From assembly GCA_002280875.1 (NCBI GenBank), contig NCEV01000004.1, positions 1-57,166 on the forward strand: DNA of 57,166 bases. Direction: 5' to 3'. The position numbers and the translations under genes are program-made. A model generated the notes under the pieces. The model did not search any database, had not been told where the DNA came from, and was given only the letters and a program-made list of their open reading frames with translations. This document shows, piece after piece, positions 42,700 to 51,457 of the stretch. The stretch's first letter is position 1; each line of letters opens with the position of its first letter. The stretch is from Caulobacter sp. 32-67-35. Lineage in GTDB: Bacteria > Pseudomonadota > Alphaproteobacteria > Caulobacterales > Caulobacteraceae.

Positions 42700-44175
42700 A
42701 TGGGTTTTGCGGGCAAGGCCGGGCTGACGGCCGTAGGACTGGTGCTGGCCGTCGCCGGCGTGGTGGCGGTGCGAACAGCGACCTTCAAGGCGCCGGCTTC
42801 GGTTGACGTGGCCGCCGCGAACCTGGTCGCCGCCAAGCCGGTCGACACGGCCCGGGCCGCCGCCAACCTGGCCCAGGCGATCCGCTTCCAGACCATCAGC
42901 CACCAGGACCAGGCCGACGACCTGCCGGCAGAATGGGACAGGCTGCACGCCTGGCTGCAGACCACCTATCCCGCCGCCCATGCCGCCATGACCCGCGAGG
43001 TGCTGACCGGCCACACCCTGGTCTATACCTGGGCCGGCTCGAACCCCGCCCTGCCCCCGATCGTGCTGATGGCCCACCAGGACGTCGTGCCGGTGACGCC
43101 CGGCAGCGAGGCCTCCTGGACCCACGCTCCCTTTGCCGGCGTCGTGGCCGATGGCGCGGTGTGGGGTCGCGGCGCGATCGACGACAAGGGCTCGCTGGTC
43201 ACCCTGTTCGAGGCGATCGAGGGTCTGGCGGCGGGCGGCTTCAAGCCCGTTCGTACCGTGATCGTGGTCAGCGGCCATGACGAGGAGGTGCGCGGCGTCG
43301 GGGCTCGGGCTGCGGCGGCCCTGCTGAAATCTCGCGGGATCAAGGCCCAGTTCGTGCTCGACGAAGGCATGGTGATCGTCGCCGACCACCCCGTGACCGG
43401 CAAGCCCGCCGCCATCATCGGCACCGCCGAAAAGGGCTATGCCACGATGAAGATCGTCGCTCCGGCCGTGGGCGGACATTCGTCGGCGCCGCCGGAGGAA
43501 ACAGGTGTCGCGACCCTGTCGCGGGCCGTTCTGGCCATCACGGGCAAGCCCTTCCCGTTGAAGTTCGCCGGCCCCGGCGCAGACATGCTGAAATCGATCG
43601 CACCGCAGGCTGGCCTGCCGGTCAAGGTGCTGGCGGCCAACACCTGGCTGTTCGCGCCACTGCTGGTGAACATCACCGCCAAGACGCCAGCCGGCGCGGC
43701 CATGCTGCACACCACCATCGCCCCGACCATGCTGAAGGGGTCGCCCAAGGAGAACGTCCTGCCCCAGGACGCCACCGCCTGGATCAATTACCGCATCGCG
43801 CCCGGCGACAGTTCGGCCAAGGTGATGGGCGTCGCCAAGGACGCGGTCGGCGACCTGCCGGTGGAACTGTCATGGGTGAAAACGCCCGACGAGCCGTCCA
43901 GGGTGTCCTCGACCAGCTCGGACGCCTGGAAGACCATAGCCGGCCTGGCCGCCGACGAGAGCAAGGCCCCCGTCGTGCCCGGCCTGGTCACCGCCGGCAC
44001 CGACAGCCGCTACCTGGCCCCGGTGGCCGACGACGTCTATCGCTTCCAGCCGCTGGTGCTGTCGATCAACGACACCAAGATGATCCATGGCACCGACGAG
44101 CACATCAGCGTCGCCAATGTGGAGCGTATGGTGCGGTTCTATCAGCGACTGGTCGAGACGGCGGCGGGACGGTAA
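42700..44175 (+). CDS. M20 family carboxypeptidase (exported or membrane-anchored), 491 aa
   Basis: A zinc peptidase of the M20 family close to carboxypeptidase S/PM20D1. An N-terminal hydrophobic segment (about 6-26) anchors or exports it. Metal ligands are seen in 'LMAHQDVVPV' (His, ~123), 'GRGAIDDKGSL' (Asp), 'SGHDEEVRG' (catalytic Glu pair), 'VLDEGMV' (Asp/Glu) and 'MIHGTDEHISV' (C-terminal His). The ATG at 42700, with GGGGGAG ahead, is preferred over GTG at 42697. Confidence 0.9.
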   Translation: MGFAGKAGLTAVGLVLAVAGVVAVRTATFKAPASVDVAAANLVAAKPVDTARAAANLAQAIRFQTISHQDQADDLPAEWDRLHAWLQTTYPAAHAAMTREVLTGHTLVYTWAGSNPALPPIVLMAHQDVVPVTPGSEASWTHAPFAGVVADGAVWGRGAIDDKGSLVTLFEAIEGLAAGGFKPVRTVIVVSGHDEEVRGVGARAAAALLKSRGIKAQFVLDEGMVIVADHPVTGKPAAIIGTAEKGYATMKIVAPAVGGHSSAPPEETGVATLSRAVLAITGKPFPLKFAGPGADMLKSIAPQAGLPVKVLAANTWLFAPLLVNITAKTPAGAAMLHTTIAPTMLKGSPKENVLPQDATAWINYRIAPGDSSAKVMGVAKDAVGDLPVELSWVKTPDEPSRVSSTSSDAWKTIAGLAADESKAPVVPGLVTAGTDSRYLAPVADDVYRFQPLVLSINDTKMIHGTDEHISVANVERMVRFYQRLVETAAGR

Positions 44176-44238
44176 GGCGGCCGGCGACGGGCGCGCAAGG
44201 TGTCGTGAAAAGTCAACGAACTGGGCTATAAGGCCGCC

Positions 44239-45342
44239 ATGCCCGACGACGTCTCGCCCCCCCCCAAGGCTTCTCCCGCCACCAAGTTCGGCGAGGGCTT
44301 CGTCATGGACGCCTGGTACGTCGCGGCCCTGTCGCCGGACCTTGCGCCCGGCAAGATGGAGCACCGCGAGTTCCTGGCCGAACCCGTGCTGCTGGGCCGC
44401 ACGAAAGCCGGCGTCGCCTACGCCATCCGGGACATCTGCCCGCACCGCGCCGCCGCCCTGTCGGCCGGCAAGGTCAGGACCGAGGCCGATGGCGCCGAGA
44501 GCATCGAATGCCCGTATCACGGCTGGCGGTTCGGCACGGATGGCGCCTGCACGGCGATCCCGTCGCTCACCGCCGACAGCGACCTGGACATCTCCAAGGT
44601 GCGGGTGCGCCGCTATCCGATCGTGGAACAGCAGGGTCTGGTCTGGATCTGGATGTCGTCGGACGCCCGCTTCGACGGTGAGCCGCCGGAAGCGCCGCCG
44701 GTCATTCCGGGCGTCGTGGGCGGCAAGCCCAAGCTGGTCGATCACCTGGACTATGACATCCATATCGACCACGCGGTGCTGGGCCTGATTGACCCGGCGC
44801 ACGGCCCGTATGTGCATCAGCAATGGTGGTGGCGCACCACCGCCAGCCAGCACGAAAAGACCAAGCGCTTCGCCCCGTCGGAGGCTGGCTTCACGATGGT
44901 GCGGCACGAGCCGTCGAAGAACTCCAAGGCCTATGCCATCCTGGGCGGCGAGCCCCTGACCGAGATCACCTTCCGCCTGCCCGGCCTGCGCTGGGAGCAT
45001 GTGACGGTGGGCCAGAAGCAGGTGCTGGCCCTGTCGGCCATGACGCCGATCAACGCCAACAAGACCCGCATGAACCAGATCATGTGGTCCGATCACTGGG
45101 CGTTCACGGCCTTCTATCCGATCATCCGGATCGCGGCCCGGGCCTTTCTGCGCCAGGACGGCTTCATCGTCGGCGTCCAGAGCCAGGGCCTGCAGAGCAA
45201 CCCGCCGCTGATGTGGGTGGGCGACGCCGACCAGCAGGCCCGCTGGTACCAGCAGTGCAAGCGCGAATGGCAGGCCAGCCGCGCCGAGGGCCGGGCCTTC
45301 GTCAATCCGGTCAAGGAAACGACGCTGCGCTGGCGGACCTGA
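44239..45342 (+). CDS. Rieske-type ring-hydroxylating oxygenase alpha subunit, 367 aa
   Basis: Has an N-terminal Rieske [2Fe-2S] domain with 'CPHRAAAL' and 'CPYHGWRFG' (about 66-96) and a catalytic domain with the mononuclear iron region 'DYDIHIDHAVLGLIDPAHGPYVHQQ', where the E/D..D..H..H spacing fits 'D...GLIDPAH...VH'. It resembles the PaO/CAO/PTC52-type Rieske oxygenases and also aromatic dioxygenases, so the substrate is open. No reductase or ferredoxin gene is next to it. Confidence 0.87.
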   Translation: MPDDVSPPPKASPATKFGEGFVMDAWYVAALSPDLAPGKMEHREFLAEPVLLGRTKAGVAYAIRDICPHRAAALSAGKVRTEADGAESIECPYHGWRFGTDGACTAIPSLTADSDLDISKVRVRRYPIVEQQGLVWIWMSSDARFDGEPPEAPPVIPGVVGGKPKLVDHLDYDIHIDHAVLGLIDPAHGPYVHQQWWWRTTASQHEKTKRFAPSEAGFTMVRHEPSKNSKAYAILGGEPLTEITFRLPGLRWEHVTVGQKQVLALSAMTPINANKTRMNQIMWSDHWAFTAFYPIIRIAARAFLRQDGFIVGVQSQGLQSNPPLMWVGDADQQARWYQQCKREWQASRAEGRAFVNPVKETTLRWRT

Positions 45343-45437
45343 TCGCCGCCAGGGCCGGCCACCTTACAGAAGCTTCACTGGGCTCTCGCATCCCGCGCCG
45401 ATTATAGAAAATCGAAGCCGAGAGAGAGCCAAAAGCG

Positions 45438-46385
45438 ATGAAGACCCTGAAAATCCGCCTTGTCCTAGCTGGCGTGGCAGCCGTTCTGGCGGTGTCGCCC
45501 GCCCTGGCCGCCCCCAAGGCGCCGGTCGAGATTCGCACCACCTCGCCGCAGGGCAACGTCATGGCCGGCGAGGTGATCCTGCCCGAGGCCGCCGGCCCGC
45601 GCCCCGTGGTGCTGCTGATCAGCGGCACCGGCCGCCAGTCGCGCGATTTCGAGAGCTTCGGCGGCCGCTATCGCCCGCACCGCGATATCGCCGAGGCCCT
45701 GCTGGCCCGCGACATCGGCGTCATCCGCTTCGACGAACGCAACACCGGCGCCTCCACCGGCGACCACAAGACCGCCCGCTCGGCGGACCTGCAGAACGAC
45801 ATCGCCAGCATCCTGGACGCCGCCGCCAAGGTCCCGGGCGTCGATCCAAAGCGCATCTATCTCTTCGGCCACAGCGAAGGGGCGGTGCTGGCCGAGCGGT
45901 TGTCGATCGAGCGCAAGGACATCGCCGGGATCGTGCTGATCGGCGCGCCGGGAAAATCGGGCCGCCTGATGACCCTCGACCAGAACCGCGTCGTCACCCC
46001 GCGTACGCCGGGCATGAGCGATGCCGATTTCGAAAAGGCTGTCGATGCGGCCCAGGCCAAGGAGGTCGAATTCCTCAAGACCCGGCCGTCGCTGAACGAC
46101 CTGCTCGAACTGGACGCCCTGGGCCTGGGCCGTCAGGTCAAGGTTCCGGCGCTGATCCTGGAAGGCGCCGAAGACTGGCAGGTGCAGCCGCCGCAGGGCG
46201 AGAGGCTGGCCAAGGCTATGACGGAGGCGGGCAACAGGGAGGTCACCTACCGCAGGCTGCCGCGCGTCGGCCACCTGATGACCGACAATCCGCCCGGCGT
46301 TACCGACTATGACAAGCTGACGGACTACGCCGTCGCGCCGTCGGTGCTGGAGGCGGTAACAACCTGGGTGTCGGCCCACAACTAG
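45438..46385 (+). CDS. Exported alpha/beta hydrolase, 315 aa
   Basis: A signal peptide (about 1-24, ending ALAAP) leads into a hydrolase of the serine aminopeptidase/Bem46-like type: 'VVLLISGTGRQSRDFESFGGRYRPHRDIAEALLARDIGVIRFDERNTGAST', nucleophile elbow GHSEGA (Ser ~143), acid in 'LEGAEDWQVQP' and His in 'RVGHLMTDNP'. Probably periplasmic esterase or peptidase; substrate unknown. Confidence 0.85.
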   Translation: MKTLKIRLVLAGVAAVLAVSPALAAPKAPVEIRTTSPQGNVMAGEVILPEAAGPRPVVLLISGTGRQSRDFESFGGRYRPHRDIAEALLARDIGVIRFDERNTGASTGDHKTARSADLQNDIASILDAAAKVPGVDPKRIYLFGHSEGAVLAERLSIERKDIAGIVLIGAPGKSGRLMTLDQNRVVTPRTPGMSDADFEKAVDAAQAKEVEFLKTRPSLNDLLELDALGLGRQVKVPALILEGAEDWQVQPPQGERLAKAMTEAGNREVTYRRLPRVGHLMTDNPPGVTDYDKLTDYAVAPSVLEAVTTWVSAHN

Positions 46386-46420
46386 CCCCTCTCCGAGCCC
46401 CCCCCGGACTGAACAAAGTA

Positions 46421-46456
46421 AAGCCCGCCTGGTCGGGGGAACGACCAGACGGGCTC
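46421..46456. terminator. Terminator between convergent genes
   Basis: AAGCCCGCCTGGTCG (46421-46435) and CGACCAGACGGGCTC (46442-46456) pair with few mismatches around GGGGAA. On the minus strand TTTACTTTG follows the stem, so it fits the end of the SH3-protein gene; it also lies 36 nt after the hydrolase stop. Confidence 0.75.
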
Positions 46457-46505
46457 GTGCATGGAACGCGGGGAGGGACGGAACCGCGTTCCAGACCTCT
46501 ATGAC

Positions 46506-47078
46506 TTAGGCGCGGTAGACGTAGGCGCTGGACACGTAGCCGACGCCGACGCCATCCTGGCCCACCAGGATCCACTTGCCGTCGCCGGTGCGGCCCAGAG
46601 CCTGGAAGGTCTGGCCGGCGCCGACGCCGCCCACCTTGGCGCCGCGGGTCGAAGCCGAGGCGCGCAGGTTCAGGTTCGAGCGGGCGACATACTTGCCATT
46701 GATCCTGGTCACGGGCTGGGCCTGAACCGAGTTGGCGAAGCGCACGCCGTCATACTTGTAGGCGCCGCCGACGGCCTGGCGGGCGTCCTTCTTCTGCATC
46801 TTGCAGCCGATGTAGGAGCCGGCGCCGGCGCCGGCGACCGCGCCGATGGCCGTGCCCGCGCCGCGTTCGTTCTTGGCCAGATTGTTACCGGCGACGGCGC
46901 CCAGAAGGCCGCCGATCACGGCGCCGACTTCCTGCTTGGAACCGGCGGCGTTGCAGCCGATGACGCCGCCCATCTTCTGCTCGACGGCGAAGGCGGCCGG
47001 GGCCGAAACCAGGGTCAGGGCGCTGGCGGTCATGGCCAGGCCCAGGGCGAATGTCCGGGTGGTGCTGTTGAGGGTCAT
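46506..47078 (-). CDS. Secreted SH3-domain protein with glycine-zipper segment, 190 aa
   Basis: A signal peptide (about 1-31) is followed by a glycine-zipper stretch 'GGVIGCNAAGS' to 'GAVIGGLLGAVAGNNLAKNERGAGTAIGAVAGAGAGSYIG' and a C-terminal bacterial SH3 domain ('ARSNLNLRASASTRGAKVGGVGAGQTFQALGRTGDGKWILVGQDGVGVGYVSSAYV'). Glycine zippers often associate with membranes and SH3b domains bind the cell wall. Probably an envelope protein. AAGGA precedes the ATG at 47078. Confidence 0.85.
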   Translation of the reverse strand: MTLNSTTRTFALGLAMTASALTLVSAPAAFAVEQKMGGVIGCNAAGSKQEVGAVIGGLLGAVAGNNLAKNERGAGTAIGAVAGAGAGSYIGCKMQKKDARQAVGGAYKYDGVRFANSVQAQPVTRINGKYVARSNLNLRASASTRGAKVGGVGAGQTFQALGRTGDGKWILVGQDGVGVGYVSSAYVYRA

Positions 47079-47231
47079 GGTGAGTATCCTTCGTCCCGTG
47101 AATGCTTCCGGGGTCATCAACCCCGTGAGACAGACAATGACAGGACGAAGCTGAACGGGGTCGCAGACCGCCCGGACAGAAATCGTTCATGTGCAGAAAA
47201 GGTCTGGGCGGGGCGGGCCTCGCCCTTCGGA

Positions 47232-47654
47232 CTAGTTGTCGCCGAAGTCCACGTCGCGGCGCGCGGCGACGATGGTGACGATAAAGCCGGCCAGCACGTC
47301 CAGCAGCACCATCACGGTGATCAGGAAGAAGGTCGAGGTGGCGAAGGCCGGGGCCAGCAGGAACTCGATCAGGCAGATGATGAACAGCACCAGCGACAGC
47401 GAGTGATTGATGATCGCGATCTTGCGGCTGGTGGTGGACTTCAGCAGCTCGACGAACAGCACCACCAGCGACGCGGCCAGCAACAGATCGCCCAGGCTGA
47501 CCGCCCAGTCGACGCGTGAGGTCATGTGGATGGTGAACAGGGTCTCGGTGATGCGCGCGTGCGCCTCGGCCGACTTGAAGGCCCCCGACAGGGTCAGGAC
47601 AATCAGATTGTAGACCAGCACTGGCAGGGCCAGCAGCGGAACCGCGGCGAACAT
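47232..47654 (-). CDS. Four-helix membrane protein, 140 aa
   Basis: Four strongly hydrophobic segments ('FAAVPLLALPVLVYNLIVLTL', a second at 'SLGDLLLAASLVVLFVELL', a third at 'HSLSLVLFIICLIEFLLA' and a fourth at 'FFLITVMVLLDVLAGFIVTIVA') and a short charged end. No family recognised. The ATG at 47654 has GGGGGAGAGG in front at good spacing; a GTG at 47687 also begins the frame. The preceding GT2 gene overlaps its start by 52 nt, which is unusually long. Confidence 0.7.
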   Translation of the reverse strand: MFAAVPLLALPVLVYNLIVLTLSGAFKSAEAHARITETLFTIHMTSRVDWAVSLGDLLLAASLVVLFVELLKSTTSRKIAIINHSLSLVLFIICLIEFLLAPAFATSTFFLITVMVLLDVLAGFIVTIVAARRDVDFGDN

Positions 47655-48376
47655 CGACAGCCTCTCCCCCAAGGAGTCTGCAGCCACATCACGCCCAGAA
47701 GGTCGCTGACCGAGGCCTTGAGCCGGCCGAAATTGGTGTATTTCGACACGCCGGTTTCGCGGTGGCGATGGTTCACCGGCTCGAACGCCACCTCATAGCC
47801 CTCGCGCAGCATCAGGGCCGGGATATAGCGGTGGATGTGGTCGAAATAGGGAAGCCGCAGGAAGGCCTCGCGGCGGAAGGCCTTCAGGCCGCAGCCGGTG
47901 TCGTTGGCCGTGTCCTTGAGCAGCCGCTTGCGCACGCCGTTGCCGAACTTGGAAGCAAAGCGCTTGGCCGAGCTGTCCTGGCGCTTGACCCGTTCGCCGC
48001 CGACCAGGGCCAGGGTCTCGGGGCCGGCCGCCAGGGCGCGGGCCAGGCGCGGGGCGTCGGCCGGGTCGTTCTGGCCGTCGCCGTCCAGGGTGACGATGAT
48101 CGGGCCGCGCGCCGCCAGCACGCCGCTGCGCACGGCGCGGCTCTGGCCGGAATTCTTGCGGTGGCTCAGCACGCGCAGCTGCGGGATCTCGGCCTTCAGG
48201 GCCACCAGCAGGGCGCGGGTGTCGTCGCGGCTGGCGTCGTCGATGAAGAGGATCTCGTGGTTTTCGCCGGCGAAGGCGGCGGCGATCTCGCGCGCCAGGG
48301 CCGGGGCCGCGCCGCCCTCGTCAAAGACGGGAACGACGATCGAATAGTCGGGAACTTTGGCGGCGTCGGCGGTCAT
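47603..48376 (-). CDS. Glycosyltransferase family 2, polyprenyl-phosphate sugar transferase (DPM1/ArnC-like), 257 aa
   Basis: Transfers a sugar from a nucleotide donor to a polyprenyl phosphate carrier, by family. 'YSIVVPVFDEGGAAPALAREI', 'ILFIDDASRDDTRALL', 'VLSHRKNSGQSRAVRSGVLAARGPIIVTLDGDGQNDP' and 'DTGCGLKAFRREAFLRLPYF' match the DPM1 group. The final 17 residues (TPWGRGCRCSPRFRC...) look unlike the family and overlap the next gene in another frame, so the true C-terminus may have been altered by a small deletion. It is divergent from an ArnT-like gene. Confidence 0.87.
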   Translation of the reverse strand: MTADAAKVPDYSIVVPVFDEGGAAPALAREIAAAFAGENHEILFIDDASRDDTRALLVALKAEIPQLRVLSHRKNSGQSRAVRSGVLAARGPIIVTLDGDGQNDPADAPRLARALAAGPETLALVGGERVKRQDSSAKRFASKFGNGVRKRLLKDTANDTGCGLKAFRREAFLRLPYFDHIHRYIPALMLREGYEVAFEPVNHRHRETGVSKYTNFGRLKASVSDLLGVMWLQTPWGRGCRCSPRFRCWPCQCWSTI

Positions 48377-48432
48377 CGCCCTCTAATACCTGAAAACTCC
48401 CCACGCGAAAGGATCGTGCTATTCCATGGCGC

Positions 48433-50136
48433 ATGACGCTTGAATCTCGCCTGGATGCCTGGAGCCGCGGCTGGCGCGGCCCGTTGTTCGCCGCCCTGGT
48501 GGCGTTGCTGGCCGGCCTGCCGGGCCTGATCGCCATGCCGCCGCTGGACCGCGACGAGTCGCGCTTCGCCCAGGCCACCGCCCAGATGCTGGAAACCGAC
48601 GACATGGTCGTCATCAAGTTCCAGGACCAGCCGCGCTTCAAGAAGCCGGTCGGCATCCACTGGCTGCAGGCGGCGACGGTGTCGCTGGTTTCCGCGGCCG
48701 AGGATCGCGGCATCTGGGCCTATCGCATCCCGTCCCTGCTGGGGGCGATGCTGGCGGCGGCGGCCTGCGCCTGGGGGGCGGCGGCGCTGTTTGATCCGCG
48801 CACGGGCCTGCTGGCCGGCGCGATCCTGGGCTCGACCTTCCTGCTGTCCAGCGAGGCCTTCATCGCCAAGACCGACGCGGTCCTGTGCGGAACCACGACT
48901 TTGGCCATGGCCGCCCTGGCGAAGATGTACGCCGACCACCTGGCGGGACGAACGCCCAACCACTGGACCAAGCTCGCCTTCTGGGGCGGACTGGCCGTGG
49001 CGGCCCTGATCAAGGGACCTGTGGGCCTGCTGACGGTGATCTTCGCCGCCGTGGCCCTCTGGGCCTGGGACCGCAAGGCGCCCTGGCTGAAGACACTGGG
49101 CTGGAGCTGGGGGCTGGTGCTGTTCGCCGCCGTGGTCCTGCCCTGGGCGATGATGATCACCGTGGCCACTGACGGCGCCTTCTGGGGCGTGGCCATCGCC
49201 GGCGACCTGGCGCCCAAGATGGTCGGCGGTCAGGAGGGTCATTCGGGGCCGCTGGGCTATCACGCCCTGCTGACCCCGCTGTTGATCTATCCGGCCACCC
49301 TGCTGCTGCCCGCCGCCCTGGTCCTGGCCTGGACCGGCCGCGCCGAGCCCGGCGTGCGCTTCGCCGTCTGTTGGCTGGTTCCGACCTGGCTGATGTTCGA
49401 GATCCTGCCGACGAAACTGGCTCACTACACCCTGCCGGCCCTCGGCGGCATGGCCATGCTGCTGGCCGCCGCCGTGCGGGCGCCGCTGGGCGACCTTGTC
49501 CGCCGGATCGGCGCGGGCTTGACCCTGCTGGTCTCCCTCCTGCTGGCGGCGGTGGCAGTGTATGGCATGAAGGCCTTTGGCCAGGGCGCCGACATCGTCT
49601 GGACCGTGCTGACCGTGCTGCTGCTGCTGGCCGCCGGGGTCGTGGGTTCGATCCTGCTGCTGCGCCGGCAATCGGCCCGCGCGCTGGTGGTCTCGGGCGG
49701 CCTGGGCGTGCTGGCCCATGCCTGCCTGGTGGGCGGGCTGCTGCCGCACCTTGAGCCGCTGTTCCTGTCCAGGGACATCGCCCAGGCTCTGGACCGCGCC
49801 AAGCTGTCGCCCCGTTCAGGCGCGCCGGGTCCCGTGGCCGTGACCGGCTATTCAGAGCCAAGTCTCGTCTTCCTGCTGGGCACCGCCACCGAGCTGACCG
49901 ACGGCGAGAACGCCGCCCGCGCCATCGTCCAGGGCCGCCCCGCCGTGGTCGAGGCCCGCGAGGATGCCGTGTTCCGCGAGGCCCTGGCCCAGGCCGGCCT
50001 GACGCCGCGTCCCGTCGCGGTGATCGAGGGCCAGAACTATTCCGACGGCGACGACGAGCGCCTGACGATCTATCGCGGCGAGCCCCAGACAGAGATCGAA
50101 CCCGACACCCAGCCCCTGATCGAGGATCGCCCGTGA
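48433..50136 (+). CDS. ArnT-like glycosyltransferase family 39 protein, 567 aa
   Basis: A polytopic membrane enzyme that moves a sugar from a polyprenyl phosphate onto lipid A or another envelope acceptor. It has the GT39/GT83 start 'MPPLDRDESRFAQATAQMLETDDMVVIKFQDQPRFKKPVGIHWLQAA', with catalytic Asp/Glu in 'DRDESR' (~39-41), then about 11 membrane helices, 'LPTKLAHYTLPALGG' and a soluble C-terminal domain. With the divergent GT2 it forms a donor/transferase pair. Caulobacter lipid A is known to carry galacturonic acid in place of phosphate, so that role is a reasonable guess. Confidence 0.88.
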   Translation: MTLESRLDAWSRGWRGPLFAALVALLAGLPGLIAMPPLDRDESRFAQATAQMLETDDMVVIKFQDQPRFKKPVGIHWLQAATVSLVSAAEDRGIWAYRIPSLLGAMLAAAACAWGAAALFDPRTGLLAGAILGSTFLLSSEAFIAKTDAVLCGTTTLAMAALAKMYADHLAGRTPNHWTKLAFWGGLAVAALIKGPVGLLTVIFAAVALWAWDRKAPWLKTLGWSWGLVLFAAVVLPWAMMITVATDGAFWGVAIAGDLAPKMVGGQEGHSGPLGYHALLTPLLIYPATLLLPAALVLAWTGRAEPGVRFAVCWLVPTWLMFEILPTKLAHYTLPALGGMAMLLAAAVRAPLGDLVRRIGAGLTLLVSLLLAAVAVYGMKAFGQGADIVWTVLTVLLLLAAGVVGSILLLRRQSARALVVSGGLGVLAHACLVGGLLPHLEPLFLSRDIAQALDRAKLSPRSGAPGPVAVTGYSEPSLVFLLGTATELTDGENAARAIVQGRPAVVEAREDAVFREALAQAGLTPRPVAVIEGQNYSDGDDERLTIYRGEPQTEIEPDTQPLIEDRP

Positions 50137-51032
50137 GCCGCTTCATCGAGATCGTCGAGGTCGGGCCGCGCGACGGTCTTCAGAACGAAAAACTGGCCCT
50201 GTCGGTCGAGGAAAAGCTGGACCTGATCCGCCAGCTTGAGGCCGCCGGCGCCCGCCGCATGGAGGTGGTGTCGTTCGTCAATCCAAACCGTGTGCCCCAG
50301 ATGGCTGGCGCCGAAGAGATCATGGCGGCGCTTGAGCCAGACCTGAAACACTCCCGCATCGGCCTGGTGCTGAACATGCGCGGCTGGGAGCGCTGCGTGG
50401 CGGCACAGTGCGACGAGGCCAATGTCGTGGTCTGCGCCACCGACGGTTTCGGGACCCGCAACCAGGGCTCGACCACCAGCCAGCAGATCGATGCGCTGGC
50501 GGGTATCGTCGAGCGTCAGGCGGTCGAGGGCGGCCCGCCGATCACCGCGACCCTGTCGGTGGCCTTCGGCTGTCCCTTCGATGGCGAGGTTTCCGAAGAC
50601 CAGGTCGTGGCCATCATTCGCGACATCGCCCTCTTGGGGGTTCCCGAGATCGCCATCGCCGACACCATCGGTGTCGCCGATCCCTGGACCGTCCGTAAGC
50701 GGATCGAAGCGGTGCGCGCTGCCGCGCCGGACGCGCGCGTGCGCATGCACTTCCATGACACCCGCAATACGGGCTTGGCCAACGCCTTTGCCAGCGTCGA
50801 GGCCGGGGTCGACGTGCTGGACGCCTCGGTCGGCGGCCTGGGCGGTTGTCCCTTCGCGCCCAACGCCACCGGCAATATCGGCACCGAGGATCTGGTCTAC
50901 ATGCTGGAGCGGGCCGGTTTTGAGACTGGCTATGATCTTGGCGCGTTGATCGAGGTCGGGCGCACGATCAGCGAGCGCCTGGGCAAGGCGCCGGCCTCCT
51001 CACTGGCGCGCGCTGGGGGTTTCCCCGCATGA
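50133..51032 (+). CDS. Hydroxymethylglutaryl-CoA lyase
   Basis: Cleaves HMG-CoA to acetyl-CoA and acetoacetate in leucine breakdown. The 299-aa TIM-barrel protein has 'EVGPRDGLQNEK' (metal/catalytic Arg-Asp), 'VVSFVNPNRVPQMAGAEEI', 'SVAFGCPFDGEV', 'HFHDTRNTGLANAFASVEAGVDVLDASVGGLGGCPFAPNATGNIGTEDLVYML', including the signature Cys in 'GLGGCPFAP'. It starts at GTG overlapping the ArnT-like stop and overlaps the lipoprotein gene by 4 nt. Confidence 0.92.
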   Translation: MSRFIEIVEVGPRDGLQNEKLALSVEEKLDLIRQLEAAGARRMEVVSFVNPNRVPQMAGAEEIMAALEPDLKHSRIGLVLNMRGWERCVAAQCDEANVVVCATDGFGTRNQGSTTSQQIDALAGIVERQAVEGGPPITATLSVAFGCPFDGEVSEDQVVAIIRDIALLGVPEIAIADTIGVADPWTVRKRIEAVRAAAPDARVRMHFHDTRNTGLANAFASVEAGVDVLDASVGGLGGCPFAPNATGNIGTEDLVYMLERAGFETGYDLGALIEVGRTISERLGKAPASSLARAGGFPA

Positions 51033-51412
51033 CCCGCTCCCTCTTTACCCTTGGCCTGATCGCCGGCGCGGCCCTCGCCTTGGTCGCCTGCGCCGCCACC
51101 CCGCCGCCGGTCGATATCGCCGCGCGCTGCGACGTTACCGTCAAGTTCGGCAGCTATGGCATGGGCATCGACCGCCCTCTGGCCGAGCGCGTCGCCATCG
51201 CCGTCAAGGCCGATCGCGACATCGCCCGGGTCGAGCGCAAGCCCTGGGGCCGCGAGGGCGAATATGATCTGTGCCTTGAGGCCCGGACCGGCCGCGACGC
51301 CCGCGCGATCTACGAACGCTATCGCGCCACGCTGCCGGGCCGGGCCTTGCAGGCGCCGACCTCGATCGAGGGTCCGGATGGTTTGAGGTACGAGACGATC
51401 GCGCCGATGTAG
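51029..51412 (+). CDS. Putative lipoprotein, 127 aa
   Basis: The signal peptide ends in a lipobox 'LALVACAA' with lipidation Cys ~21, so it is probably an outer-membrane or periplasmic lipoprotein. The mature domain ('RCDVTVKFGSYGMGIDRPLAERV', then 'EYDLCLEARTGRDARAIYERYRATLPG') has two Cys that could pair. No family recognised. ATGA overlap with the HMG-CoA lyase gene. Confidence 0.7.
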   Translation: MTRSLFTLGLIAGAALALVACAATPPPVDIAARCDVTVKFGSYGMGIDRPLAERVAIAVKADRDIARVERKPWGREGEYDLCLEARTGRDARAIYERYRATLPGRALQAPTSIEGPDGLRYETIAPM

Positions 51413-51457
51413 CGGTGTAGCCACTAGCCCGCCGAAAGCCGGGATCCAGCTGGCAGC

